Counted from the first letter of the stretch, positions 1 through 8,663 are shown. The stretch is 64,000 bases of DNA from Hydrogenibacillus schlegelii (GCF_001653195.1 NZ_JXBB01000003.1:1-64000); one strand, 5' to 3'. Made by a program: numbers and translations. The notes: generated from the letters alone by a model not told the origin.

Positions 1-75
1 GGCGGCCAGGAAGACATGATCCTCGACGTCGCCCTGGCGCTCAAAAAACAAAAAGAAGCCGCCGCCGCCCGCTGA
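1..75 (+). CDS. mhpE: 4-hydroxy-2-oxovalerate aldolase, C-terminal end only
   Basis: Only the last 24 codons lie in the window, ending at the TGA at 73-75. The tail contains GGQEDMILDVALAL, which matches the conserved C-terminus of the DmpG/BphI/MhpE aldolases that split 4-hydroxy-2-oxovalerate into pyruvate and acetaldehyde. The gene directly downstream encodes the hydratase that makes this substrate, which supports the call. The K/A-rich last residues are unremarkable. The catalytic part lies outside the window, so activity cannot be judged. Confidence 0.75.
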   Translation, partial: GGQEDMILDVALALKKQKEAAAAR

Positions 76-115
76 GGGCGGCGGATGAGTTCCCGCGGCC
101 GATGGAGGGGAACCG

Positions 116-895
116 ATGACCGACCTTCAAGCCCTCGCCGATCGCCTGTGGGAGGCCGAACGGACGAAGACGGCGATCCCGCCGCTTACGGCCGACCACC
201 CCGAGCTTACGCCCGACGACGCCTACCGCATCCAGCTCCTCAACATCGAACGCAAAACGGCCTTCGGCGCCCGCGTCGTCGGGAAGAAGATCGGGCTCAC
301 CTCCAAAGCGATGCAGAACCTCCTGGGCGTGGACGAACCGGACTACGGCCACCTCCTCGACACGATGCAGGTGGCCGCCGGATCGCCGGTGCCGTGGGCG
401 CCGCTTTTTCAACCGAAGGTCGAAGGCGAGATTGCCTTCATCATGAAACGGACGCTGAAGGGTCCGGGCGTGATGTATCTGGACGTTCTCGATGCCGTCG
501 AGGCGGCCGTCCCGGCGATCGAGATCGTCGACAGCCGCATCCGGGACTGGAAGATCAAGCTCCAAGACACGATCGCCGACAACGCCTCGTCGGGGCTCTT
601 TCTGCTCGGGCGGGCGGCCCGGCGGGTGGAAGACGTCGATCTGGCGGCGGTGGGCATGGCGCTTTACAAAAACGGGGCGCTCGTCAACACCGGCGTCGGC
701 GCCGCGGCCCTGGGGCATCCGCTGTATAGCGTGGCGTGGCTGGCGAACTTTCTCGGCCGCTTCGACATCGCCCTGGAAGCCGGGGAGATCGTCCTGTCGG
801 GGGCGCTCTCGGCGGCGGTGGACGCCGCCCCGGGCGACCGGTTCACCGTCGCTTTCGACGGATGGGAGACGCTGGAGCTACAATTCGAGAGGTAA
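116..895 (+). CDS. mhpD: 2-oxopent-4-enoate (2-keto-4-pentenoate) hydratase
   Basis: A 259-aa protein of usual family length. It resembles the MhpD/DmpE/XylJ hydratases, which add water to 2-hydroxypenta-2,4-dienoate to give 4-hydroxy-2-oxovalerate in the lower meta-cleavage pathway. Visible family features are VVGKKIGLTSKAMQ near residues 54-67, the acidic PKVEGEIAF segment near 102-110 and the EIVDSRI segment near the middle, where the family binds its divalent metal. It starts at ATG after GGAGGGGA and lies 40 bp behind the mhpE tail, so the two are probably co-transcribed. A strong terminator follows, so this is the last gene of its operon. Confidence 0.9.
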   Translation: MTDLQALADRLWEAERTKTAIPPLTADHPELTPDDAYRIQLLNIERKTAFGARVVGKKIGLTSKAMQNLLGVDEPDYGHLLDTMQVAAGSPVPWAPLFQPKVEGEIAFIMKRTLKGPGVMYLDVLDAVEAAVPAIEIVDSRIRDWKIKLQDTIADNASSGLFLLGRAARRVEDVDLAAVGMALYKNGALVNTGVGAAALGHPLYSVAWLANFLGRFDIALEAGEIVLSGALSAAVDAAPGDRFTVAFDGWETLELQFER

Positions 896-914
896 AATGA
901 ATAGGGACTCTTCC

Positions 915-951
915 AGCCGCTCGACAATCTCGAGCGGCTTTTTGAGTTTTT
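915..951 (+). terminator. Intrinsic terminator of the mhpE-mhpD operon
   Basis: A perfect 10-bp stem (915-924 with 930-939) encloses a 5-nt loop, followed by TTTTTGAGTTTTT. It lies 20 bp after the mhpD stop codon. Confidence 0.9.
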
Positions 952-994
952 ACTGATTCGGTGAAGGCCATCATTTCCATGAACTTTCTACAGG

Positions 995-1023
995 TTGACA
1001 ACCCTCATGATTCATTCTATAAT
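995..1023 (+). promoter_or_regulatory. Consensus sigma-A promoter upstream of the broken hydrolase gene
   Basis: TTGACA at 995-1000 and TATAAT at 1018-1023 are separated by exactly 17 bp, a perfect housekeeping promoter. Transcription would start near 1030 and run toward the hydrolase reading frame at 1155. Confidence 0.85.
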
Positions 1024-1154
1024 TAAACCTGAAAATAAACAAGCCGATCGAGGGGTCCGACGAAGATCCTGGAGACGGGTTGATCTGGTGGGGCGAGCAG
1101 TTCAACCCTTTGTCCGAAGACCATGTGATGAACACCACGACGGAGGCCTGATCG

Positions 1155-1985
1155 ATGTACGACGTCAAATACATTCAGACCGGGCAGTGGACGAGTAAAA
1201 CGCTGGTCGCCGGAGATCCCGCCTCCCCGGCCGTCATCTTGCTGCACGGCGGAGGCCCGGGAGCCAATGCCGAAGCGAACTGGCGGAATGCCGTTGAAGA
1301 TCTCCAAGACGCGTTTTATGTGATCGCGCCGGATCTTTTGGGATTTGGCGAGACGACCATGCCCGATCCGTTGCCGAGAGGGTGACTGGCATGGATCGGA
1401 CACCGGGTGGAGCAAGTGCTGGCTCTGATGGATGCGCTTCGGGTTCCCCGGGCCTTTCTGATCGGCAATTCGATGGGCGGCGCGCTGGCATTGCATCTTT
1501 TGCTGGATGCCCCGGGTCGATTTAATAAAGCGATTCTGATGGGCTCCGCTGGCGGGCAATTTTCCCCGCCGCCCGAAATCGCTCGAATGCTGAGCTTCTA
1601 TCAAGATCCGCGGGTCGATCGGTATCGGGAAATTATGCGCAGCTTTCTCTGCGATCCCATGAACACGAAAGCGTTCGCGGACTTCGACGCGATGGTTCAG
1701 CAGCGCTACCAGGCGGCGATGCGGGAGGAGCTCAAGCGGAGCTACGAAGCCATGTTCAATCCGCCGCTTCCGCCTCTGTCTCCTTCTGCATTGTCGATGA
1801 TTCGGCACGAAATTCTTTTGATTCACGGCAGGCAAGATCGGGTCGTTCCGCTGGAAGGAAGTTTATATCTTTTAAGGCATCTCCCAAATGCGGAGCTGAT
1901 CGTCTACGATCGCTGTGGCCACTGGGCGCAGATCGAACGCTGGGAAACGATGCGTCGGGACATCCGGTGGTTTTTCCTGTCGTAG
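1155..1985 (+). pseudogene. Alpha/beta hydrolase (meta-cleavage product hydrolase type) with an in-frame TGA
   Basis: One frame runs from ATG 1155 to the stop at 1983-1985 and is interrupted only by a TGA at 1383-1385, codon 77. The conceptual 276-residue protein is an alpha/beta hydrolase of the BphD/MhpC/CumD type, which cleaves C-C bonds in ring-fission products. It has the HGGGPGA oxyanion loop near residue 32, the nucleophile motif GNSMGG with Ser106, the acid in HGRQDRVVP and the catalytic His in CGHWAQIE. The flanking residues suggest the TGA replaced a Trp codon (TGG). Everything downstream stays in frame, so the lesion is recent or is a sequencing error. A consensus promoter is intact. 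A restart at the GTG or ATG codons near 1407 would give a product lacking the oxyanion hole. Confidence 0.8.
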
Positions 1986-2084
1986 ATTAGTCGCAGACTT
2001 TGCTTCTCTTATAACGGACCACTCTCCAAAGCTGGAGATACCGGAAACACTTAAAATTTTATCGAGTGAAAGGAGAGACGTTTG

Positions 2085-2852
2085 ATGGCTCGTAGACTGG
2101 AAGGAAAGGTCGCTCTTATTACGGGTGCGGCTAGCGGTCAAGGTCAGGCGGCGGCGGTGGTGTTCGCTCGAGAGGGAGCTAAGGTGGCCGCGGTCGACAT
2201 CAACATAGAAGGATTGGAAGAGACCATACAAAAGGTTAAGGCGGTCGGCGGAGAGGCGATTGCAATTCGCTGTGATGTTTCGCAGGAAGAAGATGTGAAA
2301 AACGCAGTAGCTGAAACGGTTAAGACGTTTGGAAAGTTGACGACGATTTATAGCAACGCAGGTATTATACACAAAAACTTTATGATCACGGTCGAAGAGC
2401 TCAGCCTCGAGGAATGGGAAAAAATTCAAAGTGTGAATGTTCGCGGGACGTTTCTCGTTACCAAATATGGGATTCCGGAATTAATTAAAAATGGCGGTGG
2501 AACGATCGTGACCACGGCTTCAACCGCTGCCCTGGTCAACACCCCTGGGGGCCCTTCTTATGCCGCCTCAAAAGGAGCGATCATCTCGTTCACGCGCCAT
2601 GTTGCCGCTACCTACGCGAGAAAAGGGATTCGCGCCAACGCGCTGGCGCCGGGGTACATTAAAACGGCAATGACCAAGGCAATGGAGGAATTGTTCCCTG
2701 ACCTTGACCGAGTGGCCTCCGAAGCCACGCCGCTTGGACGGGGAGCGGATCCTGAAGAAGTTGCGAACGTCGCCCTCTTTCTGTCCTCGGATGAGTCTTC
2801 GTACATCACAGGAGCGGTGATCGTCATCGATGGAGGCATCACGATCGTTTGA
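2085..2852 (+). CDS. SDR-family dehydrogenase, candidate cis-dihydrodiol dehydrogenase
   Basis: A 255-aa classical short-chain dehydrogenase. The cofactor motif TGAASGQG is at residues 13-20, SNAG near 90-93, the catalytic Ser near 146, and YAASK at Tyr159-Lys163. The ATG at 2085 is preferred over TTG 2082 because AGGAG at 2071-2075 lies 9 bp away. In this aromatic cluster a dihydrodiol dehydrogenase acting after the Rieske dioxygenase is an attractive role, but SDR sequences rarely reveal their substrate. The coding sequence is clearly AT-richer than its neighbours, with runs such as ggtattatacacaaaaac, which suggests a separate origin. Whether it shares the promoter at 995 with the broken hydrolase is unclear. 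Confidence 0.85.
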   Translation: MARRLEGKVALITGAASGQGQAAAVVFAREGAKVAAVDINIEGLEETIQKVKAVGGEAIAIRCDVSQEEDVKNAVAETVKTFGKLTTIYSNAGIIHKNFMITVEELSLEEWEKIQSVNVRGTFLVTKYGIPELIKNGGGTIVTTASTAALVNTPGGPSYAASKGAIISFTRHVAATYARKGIRANALAPGYIKTAMTKAMEELFPDLDRVASEATPLGRGADPEEVANVALFLSSDESSYITGAVIVIDGGITIV

Positions 2853-2964
2853 ATGCGCCATCAAAATGGAGTGAGTCGTGTCCGACATTATGGGGAACTA
2901 CGGTTTATCGAACCCCAAGCGTAGAGAAAATGGACCGTGACAGGATGCAATCAAGGGCGGGGGA

Positions 2965-2993
2965 TTGACAGCCTCCGCTCTTGATTCTAGAAT
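2965..2993 (+). promoter_or_regulatory. Sigma-A promoter ahead of the GntR-type regulator
   Basis: TTGACA at 2965-2970 and TAGAAT at 2988-2993 are 17 bp apart. The -10 region lies inside ATTCTAGAAT, which resembles an element seen at other promoters of this island. Confidence 0.75.
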
Positions 2994-3264
2994 TTAATCG
3001 AAATGAAAATCTACACAGAAGGGTCGAAATGGACGAGGATGCATTCACCACGATCGCGCCCGGACGGGACGTTTCAAAGCGGAACGCCGGCGCAAAACGA
3101 GCTGGATCATCGGGTGAGATCCGTTCTGCAGAAGTCCGCGGTCTTGAAAAAGCTTCCGGCCGAAGCGGAGGAGGCGCCACGGAAGATCTACGGCCGAAAG
3201 CGCGACCGCGTCTACCTTATACGTCCGGAATAAAATCTTAACGCGGGAGTTCCGACCCGGTGCG

Positions 3265-3822
3265 ATGATCGATCCGCAGGAGATCGCCGATACGCTCGAT
3301 GTCAGCCGCACACCCATTCAAGAGGCGCTCACGCGCCTGGAACAGGAGGGTTTTATCGAAATCATTCCTCAGGTCGGCATCTTCGTGCGGACGCCGACGT
3401 CGGAAGAGCTGTTTGAAAAGCTCATCAGCCGGGCGGTGCTGGAGGGCCTTTTGACCAAATGGGCCACTCCGCGCATCGGAGATGAGGAACTCCGGTTGCT
3501 GGAGGAACTGGCAGAGCTGATGAACGCGGGTCAGTTGACCGCCGAAGCGTATTCTCTTGTGAACCGCGAGTTTCATAACGTGATTCACGTCGCTTCCGGG
3601 CTTCATTACGTCCGCCTGTTGGTGGAGCACCAGTGGAACCTGGTGGACTATACCGCCGTCATCGATTTCGTCTTTCAACCTGAAAACATGCGCCGCTCGT
3701 CTGAAGACCATCTCCGGATTTTAACGCACATGAAAAACCGCGAGGCCGACGAAGCGCGAAAAGCGATGGAGGCGCACGTCATGCGGGTGGCGCATCTCCT
3801 TCGGGAAAGGTGGCGGGGATAA
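3265..3822 (+). CDS. GntR-family (FadR type) regulator, 5' end probably frameshifted
   Basis: From ATG 3265 the 185-aa product holds most of the winged helix (IADTLDVSRTPIQEALTRLEQEGFIE) and an alpha-helical FCD-type effector domain with REFHNVIHV and a late HVMRV segment. The frame is coding-like further upstream: TLYVRNKILTREFRPGA, the normal first helix of GntR proteins, is encoded at about 3214-3264 in the same frame. That frame has no start codon and meets a TGA at 3145. The two other frames upstream (starts at ATG 3003 and ATG 3029, the latter behind AGAAGGG) look like the missing N-terminus, so a frameshift near 3215-3230 is likely. If functional it would be the local repressor. PanE-like 3824 follows at once. 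Confidence 0.7.
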   Translation: MIDPQEIADTLDVSRTPIQEALTRLEQEGFIEIIPQVGIFVRTPTSEELFEKLISRAVLEGLLTKWATPRIGDEELRLLEELAELMNAGQLTAEAYSLVNREFHNVIHVASGLHYVRLLVEHQWNLVDYTAVIDFVFQPENMRRSSEDHLRILTHMKNREADEARKAMEAHVMRVAHLLRERWRG

Positions 3823-3823
3823 G

Positions 3824-4831
3824 TTGCGGATGGTCGTTCTTGGCGCCGGTGCGCTCGGCTCGCTCATCGGCGGATATCTCGCGCGCGCCGGGGCGGAGGT
3901 GACGCTGATCGGCCGCCCGGCCCACATGCAGGCGATTCGGGAACGCGGGCTTAAGATCAGCGGCGTTCGGGGAGAGGTGACGGTCGGCGAGCGTCTGAGG
4001 GCGGTGACGTCTCCGGAGGAAGTGGAGGGAGAATTCGACTGGCTCGTCCTTGCCGTCAAGGGGAAAGATACGGCTTCAGCGCTTGCCGGCGCCGAACGCC
4101 TGCGCGAGCGGGTGGCGGCGGCGTTTTCGGTCCAAAACAGCGTCACCAAAGACGATGAGCTGATCGCGTGGTTCGGCGATCCCCGGCGGGTGATCGGGTT
4201 TGCCACCATTGAGGGAGCGACGCTGGTTGAGCCCGGCCACGTCCGCAACCATGTGACGGTCCCGACCACGGCGTATGCCGGTGAACTAGGCGGTGAAATC
4301 ACGCCCCGAGTCGAAGCCCTGGTGGCATGGTTCAATCAAGCGGGGCTTGGGGCGAAGGCAGTCGCCAATATCCGCCAGGTGGAGTGGGAAAAGCTGGCGC
4401 AAATTTGCCTGGCGTCCGGCTACTCCGTCAGCTGTCTGGCGGCCGTTCCGCACCTCGGGTTCGCCGATGGTTTGGTGGTTCGAGAAGGGGCGGAACACTA
4501 CGTGGCGCTGGCCAAGGAGATCATGCAGGTCTACCGGGCGCTTGGCTATGCCCCCCAGAATTACTTTGCGCCGCTGTCGCACCTCCGGGAGCTGGAGGAG
4601 TTTCCGTTTGACGAAGCGGTGGAGTTCGCCAGAAGCGTCGGGGAACGGCTTCGGGAACGCGGCTCGGTGGGGCGAACGTCCATGCACGAAGATATCCTTC
4701 GCGGCAGACGTCCGGAGGTCGACGCTATTTTCGCGCCCTTTGTGCGGGAAGCCGATCGGTTGGGGCTGGAGGTGCCGGTCTTGCGCTCGATCTACCGAAC
4801 GGCGCGCGTTTGGGCGGCTTACCTTTCGTAA
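3824..4831 (+). CDS. Ketopantoate reductase (ApbA/PanE) family protein
   Basis: A 335-aa protein with the N-terminal Rossmann motif LGAGALGSLIGG near residues 6-17 and the family Lys in LAVKGKDT, followed by the helical C-terminal domain (VEWEKLAQICL, then SMHEDILRGRRPEVDAI, the conserved substrate-binding segment). The family reduces 2-oxoacids such as ketopantoate with NADPH. Inside a catabolic cluster a role on another 2-oxoacid is as likely as pantothenate synthesis, so no symbol is given. TTG 3824 starts one base after the regulator's stop codon. ATG 3830 is an alternative. A gap of 78 bp separates it from the next gene. Confidence 0.8.
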   Translation: MRMVVLGAGALGSLIGGYLARAGAEVTLIGRPAHMQAIRERGLKISGVRGEVTVGERLRAVTSPEEVEGEFDWLVLAVKGKDTASALAGAERLRERVAAAFSVQNSVTKDDELIAWFGDPRRVIGFATIEGATLVEPGHVRNHVTVPTTAYAGELGGEITPRVEALVAWFNQAGLGAKAVANIRQVEWEKLAQICLASGYSVSCLAAVPHLGFADGLVVREGAEHYVALAKEIMQVYRALGYAPQNYFAPLSHLRELEEFPFDEAVEFARSVGERLRERGSVGRTSMHEDILRGRRPEVDAIFAPFVREADRLGLEVPVLRSIYRTARVWAAYLS

Positions 4832-4909
4832 TCTATCTTCATCATCGATCGTCAGGTCATCTCGTCCAGGGGCAAATCATCGACCTGATCGGCAAAGGGA
4901 GCATCGTTC

Positions 4910-6058
4910 ATGTCCAAGACCTACCGGATCGCGGCGATTCCTGGGGACGGCATCGGCCCGGAAGTTCTGGAGATCGGGATGGAAGTCCTGACCGCCGCCG
5001 TGAACACGTTGAGCGCGGGCCGGCTGCAGTTTGACCTCTTCCCTTGGGGTTCGGAGTATTATCTGCAGCATGGGCGGATGATGCCGGAGAACGCCTTAGA
5101 GATCTTAAAAGCGTATGACGCCATCTATTTGGGAGCCATCGGCGATCCGCGGGTGCCGGATCACCTCAGCCTCGAGATGCTCCTCGACCTTCGGAAAGGA
5201 TTCGATCAGTACGTCAATCTGCGCCCTGTGAAACTGCTTCCGGGCGTGGAATCTCCCGTCCGGTTGAAGCCGGGCGAGACGGTGGATTTTGTGGTCGTTC
5301 GAGAAAATACGGAAGGGGAATACAGCCGCCTGGGAGGACGGTTTAAGGTGGGCACGGCGGACGAAGTCGCCGTACAAACGTCGATCTTTACCCGTAAGGG
5401 TACAGAACGCGTCATGCGCTACGCGTTTGATCTGGCGCGGCGCCGTGCGGAAGAACGTGCCCGGGAGGGGGTTGAGGTCAAGGAAGGCGGCGGGACGGCC
5501 GGAGGACCGCGACCGATGGTGACGAACTGTACCAAATCCAATGCCCTGAATTATTCCATGGTCTTCTGGGATGAAGTGTATGCGGCGGTGGCGGCCGAAT
5601 ATCCGGACGTTCACCGGGATCAGGCCCTGGTGGATGCCCTGGCCATGTGGCTGGTGCGCCGACCGGCGTATTACGACGTCATTGTGTCCTCGAACCTCTT
5701 CGGCGATATCCTGACGGATCTCGCCGCCGCCATCCAAGGGGGGATGGGCATCGCCGCCGGCGGCAACATCAACCCCGAACGAACCTATCCTTCGATGTTT
5801 GAGCCGATTCACGGCTCGGCGCCCAGATACAAGGGTCAGAATCGGGCGAATCCGATCGCCGCGATCTGGGCCGGGAGCATGATGCTCGAGCACCTGGGAG
5901 AGACGGCGGCGGCGCGGCTGGTGATGAAGGCCGTCGAGGATGTCCTCGCCGAAGGACGATACCGCACCTCCGACCTGGGAGGCACCAGTTCGACCACCGA
6001 AGTGGGCGAGGCGATCAAAAAGACGATCCGCAAAAAAGGGGATGCGCTGATCCGTTAA
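4910..6058 (+). CDS. Tartrate/D-malate dehydrogenase-type beta-decarboxylating dehydrogenase
   Basis: A 382-aa member of the isocitrate/isopropylmalate dehydrogenase family. It begins with IAAIPGDGIGPEV and contains the substrate segment LRPVKLLPGVESP, the signature VVRENTEGEYS, the catalytic Tyr/Lys region NCTKSNALNYSM, the metal-binding SSNLFGDILTDLAAA near residue 265, and the C-terminal EPIHGSAP. The pattern of SLEMLLDLRKGFDQYVNLRP fits the TtuC/DmlA subgroup (tartrate, D-malate) better than LeuB. A 20-residue Glu/Gly-rich insert follows RYAFDLARRR. It starts at ATG 4910 behind AAAGGGAG. Its role here may be to process a 2-hydroxyacid from ring cleavage or imported with the aromatic. Confidence 0.8.
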   Translation: MSKTYRIAAIPGDGIGPEVLEIGMEVLTAAVNTLSAGRLQFDLFPWGSEYYLQHGRMMPENALEILKAYDAIYLGAIGDPRVPDHLSLEMLLDLRKGFDQYVNLRPVKLLPGVESPVRLKPGETVDFVVVRENTEGEYSRLGGRFKVGTADEVAVQTSIFTRKGTERVMRYAFDLARRRAEERAREGVEVKEGGGTAGGPRPMVTNCTKSNALNYSMVFWDEVYAAVAAEYPDVHRDQALVDALAMWLVRRPAYYDVIVSSNLFGDILTDLAAAIQGGMGIAAGGNINPERTYPSMFEPIHGSAPRYKGQNRANPIAAIWAGSMMLEHLGETAAARLVMKAVEDVLAEGRYRTSDLGGTSSTTEVGEAIKKTIRKKGDALIR

Positions 6059-6106
6059 GGTTTCGAGGGGATTCAGATCTGATGAGCGTTGATGGGGGTG
6101 TAGGCG

Positions 6107-7543
6107 GTGAGAAACGGTCAGCGAAAAGGCCTGTGGATCGACGGCCGTTACGAAGAGACGAAAGACTGGTCACCGGTCCTTTCCAAATCCGACGGCCGGC
6201 TGCTCGCGGAAGTCGCCCGGGGAACGCGGGAAGATGTGCACCGGGCGGTTGAGGCGGCGGTCCGGGCGTATGCCGCCTACCGCACCTATCCGGCGCATGC
6301 CCGGTCGGCCATCCTCTACCGCGTCGCCCAGATGCTGGAAGAGCGAAGCGAAGCGGCGGCCCGCCTCATCGCCGAAGAGGCCGGGAAGCCGCTGAAAACG
6401 GCCCGCCTCGAGGTTCGGCGCGCCGTTCAGACGTATCGCTTCGCCGCCGAAGAAGCGAAGCGCATCGGCGGGGAGACGATCCCCATGGACGCGGCGGTCG
6501 GCGGGGAAGGACGCCTCGGGTTCACCTGGCGGGAGCCCCTCGGCGTCGTGGCGGCGATCACGCCCTTCAACTTCCCGCTGAACCTCGTCGCCCACAAGCT
6601 CGGTCCGGCCCTGGCCGCCGGCAACACCGTCGTCCTCAAACCCGCCGGGGCGACGCCCCTTTCCGCCTTCTTCGTCGCCGAGCTTTTTCATGAGGCGGGC
6701 CTTCCCCCCGGGGCGCTCAACGTCCTAAGCGGCCCCGGCGGCGAGATCGGCGACGCCCTGGTGGAACATCCGCGGGTCAAAGCCGTCACCTTTACCGGCA
6801 GCGCGGCGGTGGGAAAGCGGATCCGGGAAAAAAGCGGTCTGAAGCGCACGCTCCTCGAGCTCGGGTCCAATTCGGCGGTCATCGTCGAGCCGGACGCACC
6901 GTTCGAAATGGCCGTCTCCCGGACGGCGGAGGGGGCCTTTCAGTACGCCGGGCAGATCTGCATCTCCGTCCAGCGCATCTACGTCCACGAAGCGATCTAC
7001 GACCGCTTTCACGCGGCCCTTTTGGAGAAGGTCAAGGCGCTCAAGGTCGGCGATCCGCTGGACGAAGCGACCGACGTCGGGCCGCTCATCCACGAAGGGG
7101 AAGCGGCTCGGGTGGCGGCGTGGATCGAGGAGGCGGTCGCCGGCGGGGCGCGCATCGAGATCGGCGGGGTGAAGGAGGGGCCCTATCTTTCTCCGACGCT
7201 CCTCACCGGCGTGACGCCTGAGATGCGGGTCGTGCGAGAGGAGGTGTTCGGGCCGGTGGCGACGCTCGTCCGGTATCGAGATCTGGAAGAGGCGATCGCG
7301 CTGGTGAACGATTCGCGGTACGGGCTCAACGTCGGCCTCTTTACCCGGGACATCGCCAAGGCGTTCCGGACGGCGCGGCGCCTTGAGGCCGGCGGCGTGA
7401 TGATCAATGACATCCCGACGTTTCGCGTCGACCACATGCCCTACGGCGGGGTGAAGGAGAGCGGCTACGGCCGGGAGGGGGTGAAGTACGCCATCGAGGA
7501 GCTCACGGAACTCAAACTGGTCGTTGTTCATGTGGACGTCTGA
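6107..7543 (+). CDS. NAD(P)-dependent aldehyde dehydrogenase
   Basis: A 478-aa ALDH with all catalytic features: Asn155 in ITPFNF, the cofactor site KPAGATP near 178-184, FTGSAAVG near 229-236, the general base Glu251 in LELGSNS and the nucleophile Cys285 in GQICIS. It starts at GTG 6107. The family oxidises aldehydes to acids. In this context it could oxidise an aromatic aldehyde such as the salicylaldehyde released by the hydratase-aldolase at 12205. It could also pair with the DHDPS-like 7623 to oxidise a semialdehyde, as in sugar-acid pathways that end in 2-oxoglutarate semialdehyde. The sequence does not decide between these. Confidence 0.85.
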   Translation: MRNGQRKGLWIDGRYEETKDWSPVLSKSDGRLLAEVARGTREDVHRAVEAAVRAYAAYRTYPAHARSAILYRVAQMLEERSEAAARLIAEEAGKPLKTARLEVRRAVQTYRFAAEEAKRIGGETIPMDAAVGGEGRLGFTWREPLGVVAAITPFNFPLNLVAHKLGPALAAGNTVVLKPAGATPLSAFFVAELFHEAGLPPGALNVLSGPGGEIGDALVEHPRVKAVTFTGSAAVGKRIREKSGLKRTLLELGSNSAVIVEPDAPFEMAVSRTAEGAFQYAGQICISVQRIYVHEAIYDRFHAALLEKVKALKVGDPLDEATDVGPLIHEGEAARVAAWIEEAVAGGARIEIGGVKEGPYLSPTLLTGVTPEMRVVREEVFGPVATLVRYRDLEEAIALVNDSRYGLNVGLFTRDIAKAFRTARRLEAGGVMINDIPTFRVDHMPYGGVKESGYGREGVKYAIEELTELKLVVVHVDV

Positions 7544-7622
7544 GCCGCTCATCCCGAAATCGATGAGGAATGACCCTACCATGTTGAGGGAATGACAAGA
7601 GCGGAAACGGAGGCCGATGAGG

Positions 7623-8585
7623 ATGGAATTTACGCGGAGTGAAGCCAAAGCCTGGAGCCAGGCGCATCTGCGCGATTTTTACATGTGCCCGCTTACGCCC
7701 ATGACGGCGGATCTGACGCTTGACGAAGCAGGCCTTCGAGAAAACATCGAAGCGTACGTGGAGATGGGCATCAACGGTCTGGTGGTGGGCGGCTTTATTT
7801 CGGAAGGTTGGAACATGAAGCTGGCGGATTGGTATCGTTATCATGAGATCATCGCCGACGCAAACAAAGGGCGCATGGATTTGTGGACCATCATCCTTGA
7901 CCCCAGCGTTCACCAGGCTTTGGAAAAAATGGCTTTCGTCGAAAAACTGGGCTTCAGCGGCGCCGAAGTGATCAATCCGGTGGTGCAGCTTCGGACAGAC
8001 GATGAAATTTACGACTATTTCAAGTACCTGACCGATCATTCCAATCTGGCGATCGTCCTGTATCGGACGCCCGTCTCCGGAAAAGTGCTGAGCCTGGAGC
8101 TTTTGAAGCGCCTGGCGGAGCTGGAGACGATCGTCGGCGTCAAGCAAGGTTCCCTGAATCACGCCGAAACCTTAAAACTTCGGCGCGAGCTCCGCGATGA
8201 TTTTATCGTGGCCGAGCCGTGGGAGCGATTTTTCTTGGACGACCTGCGCTACGGCGGACAGGTGATTTGGGGGGAACTGTCTTACATCATCTACGGCCAA
8301 AAGCGGCCGCTCATGAAAGAATACATGGAGCTTGCCCGGGCCGGAAAGTGGGACGAGGCCTACCGGAAATGGGCCGAGCTTGAAGCGGTGCGGGACCTCT
8401 ATGACGACGTCTTCATCTGGGAAATCGCCAGGACGTCCACCTATGCGTCGGCGCTGGCGATGCTCAAGGTGTGGTACGAAGCGATCGGACTGAAAGCCGG
8501 TCCGATGCTGCCGCCGGTGCGCGACGTGGCGTCCGAACGAAAAGAGTGGTTGCGCGCGAAGTTGCAGGAAGTAGGTGTGGTATGA
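7623..8585 (+). CDS. DHDPS/N-acetylneuraminate lyase superfamily protein
   Basis: A 320-aa class I aldolase or dehydratase of the dihydrodipicolinate synthase superfamily. The Schiff-base Lys174 lies in VGVKQGS, Tyr147 in VLYRTP, and the start of the barrel is CPLTPM. ATG 7623 is preferred to ATG 7617 because GGAGG at 7609-7613 then lies 9 bp away. It lacks the GGTGE-type loop of lysine-pathway DapA (here GGFISEGW), so a catabolic aldolase, hydratase-aldolase or keto-deoxy-acid dehydratase is more likely. It follows the aldehyde dehydrogenase by 79 bp and may act just before it. Confidence 0.75.
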   Translation: MEFTRSEAKAWSQAHLRDFYMCPLTPMTADLTLDEAGLRENIEAYVEMGINGLVVGGFISEGWNMKLADWYRYHEIIADANKGRMDLWTIILDPSVHQALEKMAFVEKLGFSGAEVINPVVQLRTDDEIYDYFKYLTDHSNLAIVLYRTPVSGKVLSLELLKRLAELETIVGVKQGSLNHAETLKLRRELRDDFIVAEPWERFFLDDLRYGGQVIWGELSYIIYGQKRPLMKEYMELARAGKWDEAYRKWAELEAVRDLYDDVFIWEIARTSTYASALAMLKVWYEAIGLKAGPMLPPVRDVASERKEWLRAKLQEVGVV

Positions 8586-8634
8586 TAAACCGAGATTATG
8601 AATGATTTACACCGTACGAAATTAACGGTCCTGA

Positions 8635-8663
8635 TTGACAAGATCGATTAATTCTTGTATCTT
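8635..8663 (+). promoter_or_regulatory. Sigma-A promoter of the Rieske dioxygenase operon
   Basis: TTGACA at 8635-8640 and TATCTT at 8658-8663 have a 17-bp spacer. ATCTTAGTGT overlaps the -10 and runs into CTTAGTGTTGTAAG, a partial inverted repeat that could bind a regulator. Confidence 0.7.

Noticed and set aside
1383-1385. TGA as selenocysteine codon in the hydrolase
   Set aside because: No SECIS-like hairpin follows, the family has no Sec at this position, and a Trp codon fits the alignment by eye.
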